From: Elusimicrobiaceae bacterium
GTDB taxonomy: Bacteria > Elusimicrobiota > Elusimicrobia > Elusimicrobiales > Elusimicrobiaceae
Direction: 5' to 3'
Length of the DNA stretch: 64,000 nucleotides
Assembly (NCBI GenBank): GCA_017528825.1
Contig: JAFXOI010000041.1
Location: 40,570-104,569, forward strand
In this document: one piece after another, positions 63,435-64,000 of the stretch
Layout: each line of letters begins with the position of its first letter
Numbering within the stretch: position 1 is the stretch's first letter
The notes under the pieces: generated by a model
The model's input: the letters and a program-made list of their open reading frames with translations, nothing else
The model's database searches: none
Told to the model about the DNA's origin: nothing
Program-made: the position numbers and the translations under genes

Positions 63435-63480
63435 CACGCAAACGAGGGGTGGTATCTTTATGTACCACCCCTCGTGCGTG
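63435..63480 (-). terminator. Strong hairpin after 5S rRNA (rRNA operon terminator)
   Basis: The stem CACGC-ACGAGGGGTGGTA / TACCACCCCTCGT-GCGTG has 18 pairs, an 8-nt loop and a 2-base bulge. It lies 50 bp downstream of 5S on the minus strand. The following T-tract is poor, so termination efficiency is uncertain. Confidence 0.5.
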
Positions 63481-63529
63481 CTGACTAAAAATTGCATCAG
63501 TCGTTATAAAATGGAAAAGGCTTTAATGA

Positions 63530-63649
63530 GACCGACATCGATCTACTCTCTCAGCACCGAATTGGGTGCCAATACCATCGACCCTGATAAGCTTAACTGC
63601 CGTGTTCGGAATGGGAACGGGTGTTGCCTTATCGGAAATAATATCAGTC
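63530..63649 (-). rRNA. rrf: 5S ribosomal RNA
   Basis: About 120 nt on the minus strand. Helix I pairs GACTGATAT with ATGTCGGTC, and the core CCCGTTCCCATTCCGAACAC, then GGCAGTTAAGC, is the conserved 5S loop region. Flanking arms AGGCTTTAATGA/TCATTAAAGCCT extend helix I into a processing stem. The exact ends are inferred from helix I. Confidence 0.92.
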
Positions 63650-63856
63650 TCATTAAAGCCTTTTTGGTTAAAAGATCAAATCTGTTTACAAAGAAGTTAT
63701 CATCGGACGGGAACAACAACTCCTTTGCAACCGGTTGGAATCCTTCTCGCTGCTTACTAGGCAGGTCATCAACTTACTTCCAACCCTTTTTTATATTATA
63801 TCAAATAACTTTAGAAAAGCGCAAGTGTTTACACTTACCAGTCTAGGATTAAAGAA
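63650..63856 (-). other. 23S-5S spacer
   Basis: About 205 bp without a tRNA or reading frame. The arms GGTTGGAA (near 63733-63740) and TTCCAACC (near 63778-63785) can pair, and one side of the 5S processing stem lies at its edge. Confidence 0.6.
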
Positions 63857-64000
63857 TACGGCCAAGCCTCACGACCTATTAGTACAGATTAGCTGAACAC
63901 ATTACTGTGCTTACACACTCTGCCTATCAACCCGGTAGTCTTCCGGGGGTCTTCTGGGTAGTTAATCTACCAGGGAAACCTTATCTTGAGGCGGGTTTCA
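63857..64000 (-). rRNA. rrl: 23S ribosomal RNA, 3' end (partial)
   Basis: The last ~145 nt of 23S rRNA on the minus strand. Read in reverse complement it ends TACTAATAGGTCGTGAGGCT, matching the conserved 3' domain (compare CCGTGAGGCTTAACC in E. coli). The rest lies beyond the right edge. The 3' boundary is approximate. Confidence 0.92.

Noticed and set aside
63047..63846. Short open frames across the rRNA-flanking region (for example 63421-63846)
   Set aside because: They overlap 5S rRNA, hairpins and palindromic repeats, and show no ribosome-binding sites or protein-like composition.

Overview
The window looks like chromosomal DNA of a gut-type member of the Elusimicrobiota (Elusimicrobium-like). 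This is an inference. It rests on the many scattered single-gene type IV prepilins with near-identical N-termini, the protein style and the gene order; no database search was possible. About four fifths of the sequence is coded on the minus strand and most of it is housekeeping.

Layout. 1-3841: first codons of gatB, a MurJ-type flippase and two coupled glycosyltransferases. 3900-13930: an accessory stretch with four tRNAs (initiator Met, Pro, a CAT-anticodon tRNA, Gln), four prepilin-like genes, an oligopeptide-binding lipoprotein coupled to a C39-like peptidase, lysS, a split chromate transporter and a small exported protein. 14010-23505: cell-wall elongation genes in transcription order mreB-mreC-mreD-mrdA(PBP2)-rodA, then a DUF2344 gene, rng and an N-acetylmuramoyl-L-alanine amidase. 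23506-38805: the S10-spc-alpha ribosomal superoperon (rpsJ to rplQ, with secY, adk, map, infA, rpoA), which runs straight into mreB. rpmD (L30) is absent. 39077-41235 (plus strand): a phosphoribosyltransferase, two pilin-like genes and a lipoprotein. 41367-53591: rplJ-rplL-rpoB-rpoC-rpsL-rpsG-fusA. 53911-62886: a 2661-residue autotransporter followed by two tandem OmpA-type lipoproteins. 63530-64000: 5S and the 3' end of 23S rRNA (minus strand).

Most interesting signal. Two copies of an unrecognised, highly structured RNA lie at about 8187-8404 and 40469-40691, each between an extended -10 promoter (TGTTATACT) and the ribosome-binding site of a gene for a surface or exported protein (a prepilin and a lipoprotein). 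Both fold into the same five hairpins plus a pseudoknot. Most helices are preserved by compensatory changes between the copies, and the pseudoknot helix is ten pairs in each with unrelated sequence. Each ends in a terminator-like hairpin whose loop makes the pseudoknot, and the 3' arm of that hairpin has a second, mutually exclusive partner just after the U-tract. This looks like a regulatory leader RNA or a small-RNA family; its ligand and function are unknown.

A second signal is a pair of prepilin promoters (before 4540 and before 12057, both minus strand). Each has a homopolymeric T-tract (10 and 12 T) inside the -35/-10 spacer and the same 36-bp element (35/36 identical) running upstream from the -35. 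That is the architecture of slipped-strand phase variation. A relative of the element's palindrome, TTTCTCGTCGAGAAA, occurs twice upstream of the autotransporter promoter, which suggests a common surface-protein regulon.
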